A stretch of 64,000 bases of DNA from Triplophysa rosa. Taxonomy: Eukaryota > Chordata > Actinopteri > Cypriniformes > Nemacheilidae. Where the stretch lies: positions 7,846,403 to 7,910,402 of the forward strand of contig NC_079897.1 of the NCBI RefSeq assembly GCF_024868665.1, given 5' to 3'. Under the pieces are notes generated by a model that was not told the origin of the DNA, made no database searches, and saw only the letters and a program-made list of their open reading frames with translations. Shown piece by piece: positions 59,441-64,000 of this stretch. Numbering within the stretch: the first letter of the stretch is position 1; each line of letters begins with the position of its first letter. Made by a program: the position numbers and the translations under genes.

Positions 59441-60410
59441 ATCCCAGGCCAGACCTCTGGAACCTCCATGTCTCGCCCCTGGACGAGATGAGGAGATCCT
59501 GAGTGGCCTACCCCCTGCGGCGGTTAGGACCATTACTCAGGCTAGGGCCCTGGCCACTAGGTGGCTATACGTCTGTAAGTTGTGCCTCTTCTCATCCTGG
59601 TGCTCTACTCGAAGAGAAGACCCGCGGAGTTGCTCGATTGGGAACGTGCTGTCCTTCCAGAGACTCGAGAGTAATCTCTCCCCTTCCACACTGAACGTGT
59701 ATGTAGCCGCTATTGCCGCTCATCACGACCCAGTTGCTGGTAAGTGTCTAGGACAGCACAACCTGATCAATTGGTTCCTAGGGGTGCAGGAAGGCACTGC
59801 CTCACCGGCGCTCCGTACCCTCTTGCAACCTTGATGCGGTCCTGGAGCCCATCGGAGATGCCACTCTTTATCACCTCATGATGAAAACGGCTGTCCGGAT
59901 GGCGCTCAAGAGGGTAGCGGACCAAAAAAAAAATTCTCCGTGTCCACAGATTGCCTAGAACTCGGGCCCGGTGATTCTCACGCTATCCTGAGACCCCGGC
60001 CCGGCTACGTGCCCAAAGTTCCCACCACTCCCTCTACACCAGGTGGTGAACTTACAGGCGCTCCCCACTGGGGAGGAAGACCCAACCCCATCCGTGTTGT
60101 GTCCAGTACGCGCATTTGCTTGGACCGCACGCAGAGCCACAGGAGCTCTGAGCAGCTCTTTGTCTGTTTTGGAGATCAGCAGGGAGGGCTGTCTCAAACA
60201 GAGATTGGCGCACTGGATCATGGACGCCGTCACTATGGCGAGTACAGCCTCCTCGTGGGCACTGGCTCGAGGTGCCTCTCTGGCAGACATCTGCAGAGCT
60301 GCCGATTGGGCTACACCCATCACTTTCGTGAGGTCCTACAGCCTCCGCTTAAAACCGGTATCGGCTCGTGTCTTGCAGGCATCAGGCAAGACTGGCGGCC
60401 GGTAGGGTGT
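59440..60410 (+). pseudogene. DIRS tyrosine recombinase, broken
   Basis: The N-terminal part reads LSPSTLNVYVAAIAAHHDPV. The C-terminal part reads ASSWALARGASLADICRAAD, WATPITF and VRSYSLRL, where the Tyr of YSL should be the nucleophile. The Arg/His block expected just before ASSWALARG is altered (AHWIMDAVTMAST), so active-site residues are missing. Frames change at about 59830 and 60043. Confidence 0.75.
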
Positions 60411-61142
60411 ACGCCTATGACAGTACCTTCCCCCCTTTCTCCTAAGGGGGTCAGCAAACTAACTAGCCTCCTTCTTCCCCCACTGGGTGAAGAACAGGCA
60501 CTGCATCCATCACTAAGCAAGCACCTCCTACGGGCAGGCTGGGCAGAGCAGCCCTGCCCCTTAGGCCGGGTACCAACTGAGTTATCCACAACATAGCTCT
60601 AACCGGACCTAGTGCTACCGGATGTTGTAACCCCCCAGCAGGGCGGTTCCGTCTGATGTATCCTCATGATTGGTTCCCACCTTGGTAACCCATGACCTTC
60701 CCTAGGTGGACCTCCACCTCGCGGTTAACTCCTTCAGTCCGCACTTTCTTGCCATGAGTTCTCCCCCATCGGTGAGACCATGTTGGTATCTCCACTAAAC
60801 TCCTCCCTCCGGTAGGAAGTGGTCTCTGTAGTGCATCCCCCGCTTGAGGAAGTAGCGCTTACCCAGTGGCCTTACGGTTCCAGGCGGCTTCTCGCTGTTA
60901 GAGAAACAAGGCCGCCGCCTGTGAGGCCGAAGGCAGGGGCCTTCCCACCTTTCAGGTAAAGCTCTGGGACCCCCTACCTACCCACTGGTAGGTTACAATT
61001 TCGCGGTAGCGCTCACGGCTGACACGCCCAGGCCAGTCACCGTCGCTTCGCTAGAGATTGTGACAGGGCACAGTGTTGTGGCATTTCCATAGGAACCCCA
61101 TCTGTCAGCTCGACACAACGTGGAGAGACCGACAGAAAGGGA
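60411..61142. other. DIRS 3' noncoding region
   Basis: GC-rich noncoding DNA between the recombinase and the terminal inverted repeats. Open frames here lack recognisable content. Confidence 0.5.
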
Positions 61143-61472
61143 ACGTCTTGGTTACGGATGTACCCTCAGTTCCCTGATGGAGGGAATGAGACGTTGTGTC
61201 CTTCTTGCCACAACAGGTGCTGCCCACTGCAGCAGTCGTGAGAGGTCTCAGGCTCCTCAGAACTAAGGTGAATGAATGAGGCACACCGTCTCCCTTTTAT
61301 ACCCTGATATCCAGGGGCGGAGTCCGGCATGCAAATTTAATTCACCAATTTCATTGGCCTTTTCTAAGAAGTCGGAAGTGATTGGTTCTCAGGGACAAAC
61401 CCCATCTGTCAGCTCGACACAACGTCTCGTTCCCTCCATCAGGGAACTGAGGTTACATCCGTAACCAAGACG
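61143..61472. repeat. DIRS terminal/internal complementary repeats
   Basis: CGTCTTGGTTACGGATGTA at 61143 is the complement of TACATCCGTAACCAAGACG ending at 61472; CCTCAGTTCCCTGATGGAGG and its complement lie within. AACCCCATCTGTCAGCTCGA occurs twice in direct orientation (about 61093 and 61400). Confidence 0.8.
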
Positions 61473-61566
61473 ATATGAAAGGTAGATTCGATATAGGCCT
61501 GTAGTTCCCTAGTTCTCTAGGGTCGAGTTGTTTTTTTTTTACCTGTGCTTCTCTCTCCTTTATCGT

Positions 61567-61745
61567 AAATGTGTGTTCTCACTGTGCGCGCGTGTGTGTG
61601 TGCTTGCGTGCATGTGTGTCTGTGTGTGCGCGTACTTGTCTGTGTACGTATGTGTGTGTGTGTGCACGTCCGTGTGTGTGTGTCTATGTCTATGTCTGTG
61701 TGTGTTAGTACGTGTGCATATTGTGTGTGTGGAGTGTTTTGTATG
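61567..61745. repeat. GT-rich microsatellite-like tract
   Basis: Irregular TG and GTGTGC repeats. Apparent Cys/Val-rich open frames here come from the repeat. Confidence 0.85.
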
Positions 61746-61789
61746 TGGGTATGTCTGTCTTCTGTGTTTTCACCTTTTTCTTGTTTTTA

Positions 61790-61902
61790 CAGGTACAACT
61801 TTAATTGTTTTGCTTATAGTCAATATGTCTCATGTACAGCTGCTTTGTAACAATGAAAATGGTAAAAAGCGCTATATAAATAAAGTTGAGTTCAGTTGAG
61901 AA
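61790..61902 (+). repeat. LINE/SINE-type 3' tail abutting a DIRS fragment
   Basis: ACAGCTGCTTTGTAACAATG, AAAAAGCGCTATATAAATAA and GTTGAGTTCAGTTGAG form a fish non-LTR 3' end. The DIRS sequence starts at the very next bases. Confidence 0.6.
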
Positions 61903-63196
61903 GAGCAAGTTCTCCCCAGCTCAGAGCTCCTCATGTCTCGGAATGGAACTAGACTCTGTCCGTATGTCAGTGCATCTCACAAACGAGCGTGCGCAGTCGG
62001 TGCTGAACTGTCCGAAACTTGTCAGGCGGACTCCAGCGGTCCCGCTGAAACATTTGCAGAGGCTCCTGGGGCACATGGCATCCTCGACAGGGGTAATCCC
62101 TCTCGGGTTGATGCACATGCAACCGCTTCAGCACTGGCTTCAGAGTCGTGTTCCGTGGACGGCGTGGCACACCTGCACCAGGCGCATTACTAACGCCTCA
62201 GTGCCTTTGCACCTTCACCCCTTGGTCAGACCTGACCTTTCTCCGAGCGGGGGTTCCACTCGGGCAGGTTTGAGGCGCGTTGTGGGCACGACAGACGCCT
62301 CCCTGCAGGGGTGGGGTGCCGTGTGCAACGGGCACGCAGTATCAGGGCAGTGGACGGGTCCCCGGCAGCGGTGGCACATCTACTGCCTAGAGTTGCTGGC
62401 TGTCCTTATGGCACTGAGGAGGCTCCAACCCCTCATGCAGGACAAACATGTGCTGGTCCGGTCGGACAGCATGGCAGCCATGGCGTACATCAATCAAGGT
62501 GGCATACGCTCATGGCAGATGTCACGACTCGCCCGACACCTCCTCCTCTGGAGTCAGCAGGTGATCAAGTCCCTGCGAGCCACCTTCATCCCTGAACCAG
62601 ACAGCCGATGCGCTCTCTCGTCAGGGGATGCCCCACGGAGAAGGGCGACTCCATCCCCGCGCAGTCCGGCTCATATGGGAGTGGTTCTGTCATGCGCAGG
62701 TGGACCTGTTTGCCTCCCTGAACTCCGCCAATTGCCCGCTTTGGACTCCCTGACCGAGGGACCCCTCGGCACGGATACCTTAGCACACAGCTGGCCGCGG
62801 GACAAGCGGAAGTACGCTTTCCCCCCAGTGAGCGGGACATCAAGTAATGCTAGTTGCACCTTACTGGCCCAACCAGACTTGGTTCTCAGACCTGGTGGCT
62901 CTGACGACAGTTCCCCCTTGGCTGATTCCCCTGACGAATGGCCTTCTATCTCAGGGGAAGGGTACGGTGTGGCACCCCAAACCAGGCCTCTGGAATCTCC
63001 ATGTCCGGCCCCTGGCGTTTATACGCTTCTCGTCCTGGTGTTCTTCCTGTTAGGAGAATCCACGGAATTGCTCGATCGATTCAGCGTTGGCCTTCCTACA
63101 AGAGAGACTCGAGAGTAACCTCTCCCCATCCACGTTGAAAGTGTATGTAGCCGTTATTGCAGCTCATCACGATCTCGTGGAGGGTAAGTCTCTCAG
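61903..63196 (+). mobile_element. second DIRS-type fragment (RT end, RNase H, recombinase start)
   Basis: The open frame 61886-63118 carries CLGMELDSVRMSVHLT, LLGHMASSTGVIPLGLMHMQ, RRVVGTTDASLQGWGAVCNG, YCLELLAVLMALRRLQ and LVRSDSMAAMAYINQGGIRS, an intact-looking RNase H. It continues with KRKYAFPPVSG and, after a frame change, LKVYVAVIAAHHDLVEG of the recombinase. It begins and ends abruptly at 61903 and about 63196, with no terminal repeats. It is less damaged than the first copy. Confidence 0.8.
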
Positions 63197-64000
63197 CCAA
63201 CATGAAATGGGGTCTCATTTTTAAAACTCTGCTTAGGATCCTTACTAAAAATGTACGTGCGCCCGAAAGCCAAACATAGCGTACGCCAAAAAATATTCAG
63301 ACTTATAAAACCGTGCATACGCACACCTGTAAGCAATATTTGCTTTATAAACCACAGATCCCCTGCAAGTGTGCATACGTGAATCAGCTTCATATCCAGC
63401 CCTGTACACGCCCATTTTACCCATAAATAGTCAATGCAAAGCACCTCATGAATGCTGATTTGTATAAGCCTGGCATCCAATCCGCTTGTTAAGCTTGAAG
63501 TCACGCACCATAATGGACGTATACCGTTTCCGGGTCCAACCGCTATCAGATGCCATAGAAAAATAACAAAAAAATGATGTAAAACTGCAGACAAACCCCC
63601 GATAATTATTAATAATAATTATTATTATAATTAGATTAAAGCCAAAGAAGATCTCTGTAGCATTTATATGTTTACAGCATTTAGACTGATCATTAACACC
63701 TCATTAAAATCACATCAATTAGTGGCGTCCTTCACCTGAGATCAAATTTGAAGACATAATTGTAAAAGACGAATGTTTCTTCATTCTGGTTTTGTTATGA
63801 ACTAGTTAGGACTGATAAAGAGAACATAAAGAGAAACGATTGTGCGAGAGCTTAATGGCTGTATTTCCAGACTTTGACATTTGATGATTATGCACAGTAT
63901 TTAAAGAAAATATATTTAGTATTCATTTACACTGTGTTCTGCAGTTATCATATTTGATGCTGTCCCTATTCAGTCAGATCATCTCCTCCCCATGCGCTCA
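63197..64000. other. right-edge noncoding DNA, repeat-like
   Basis: 63208-63580 contains TACGTGCGCCCGAAAGCC and TACGCACACCTGTAAGC blocks that resemble a common fish DNA repeat. An AT palindrome (TTATTAATAATAATTATTA) lies near 63606. No gene seen. Confidence 0.4.

Larger units (their letters stand above)
56264..61425 (+). mobile_element. DIRS-type (tyrosine-recombinase) retrotransposon, degenerate and rearranged
   Basis: Terminal inverted repeats: 56264-56305 (ACATTGTGTTGAGAGACAGA, GGGGTTTGATC, TTGAGAACC) pairs with 61384-61425 read in complement. Inside, in order: gag-like fragments, an RT, an RNase H and a tyrosine recombinase, as in DIRS1 elements, which use a recombinase instead of an integrase and make no target duplication. 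A second inverted repeat near the right end (61143-61201 versus 61420-61472) fits the internal complementary region. All domains carry stops and frame shifts. The RT start is present twice, so the block is composite. Confidence 0.85.

Noticed and set aside
61528..61899. Cys/Val-rich membrane-like protein
   Set aside because: Encoded by the GT-rich microsatellite; composition is explained by the repeat.
1..64000. CRISPR arrays, bacterial operons or phage
   Set aside because: No spaced direct-repeat arrays or compact operons; spliced genes and retroelements show this is vertebrate DNA.

Overview
This is teleost fish genomic DNA, probably from a cyprinid or related otophysan. Evidence is a spliced vertebrate prdm1-type gene with fish-like protein sequence, long (CA)n and (CT)n tracts, and a dense mix of typical fish transposons: LINE-2 with an esterase ORF1, DIRS-type YR retrotransposons, chromodomain Gypsy, hAT and PIF/Harbinger-like MITEs, and a tRNA-derived SINE. 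There is no bacterial-style gene organisation. One 100-bp N gap lies at 7933-8032, and a single N near 4290.

Layout. (1) 1-935: the last three exons of an unidentified + strand gene. Its terminal exon encodes a segment resembling the SMC5 hinge, but stops there and is followed by a polyA signal. (2) 1430-1584: a promoter-like cluster of ETS/CRE, NRF1, CCAAT, E-box and TATA motifs. (3) 2368-7932: a LINE-2-like element interrupted by two DNA transposons, followed by a second ORF1 fragment that runs into the assembly gap. (4) 8033-9450: Tc1-like remnant and a large inverted repeat. (5) 11209-20022, minus strand: a complete seven-exon prdm1 (Blimp-1) gene of about 763 codons, with every splice junction in frame. 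Intron 1 carries a long-TIR MITE. Microsatellites lie just upstream of the proposed start. (6) 20.7-55.5 kb: no cellular gene recognised. This gene desert upstream of prdm1 contains an integrase-less Gypsy element (23939-27752), a three-layer transposon nest (about 30070-32308), a SINE, hAT and Harbinger-like MITEs, and a non-autonomous LTR element (47866-50146) encoding only a gag-like protein with a proline-rich repeat tail. (7) 55630-55933: the first exon of a C2H2 zinc-finger gene with one premature stop. (8) 56264-63196: a rearranged DIRS-type element with matching terminal inverted repeats, then a LINE-type 3' tail and a second DIRS fragment.

Only prdm1 is clearly an intact cellular gene. 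The left-edge SMC5-hinge-like gene is the best candidate for something undescribed. All other protein signals belong to mobile elements, most of them broken. Coordinates of splice sites, LTRs and target-site duplications were read directly from the bases; family names come from protein motifs and general knowledge of fish repeats, without database searches.
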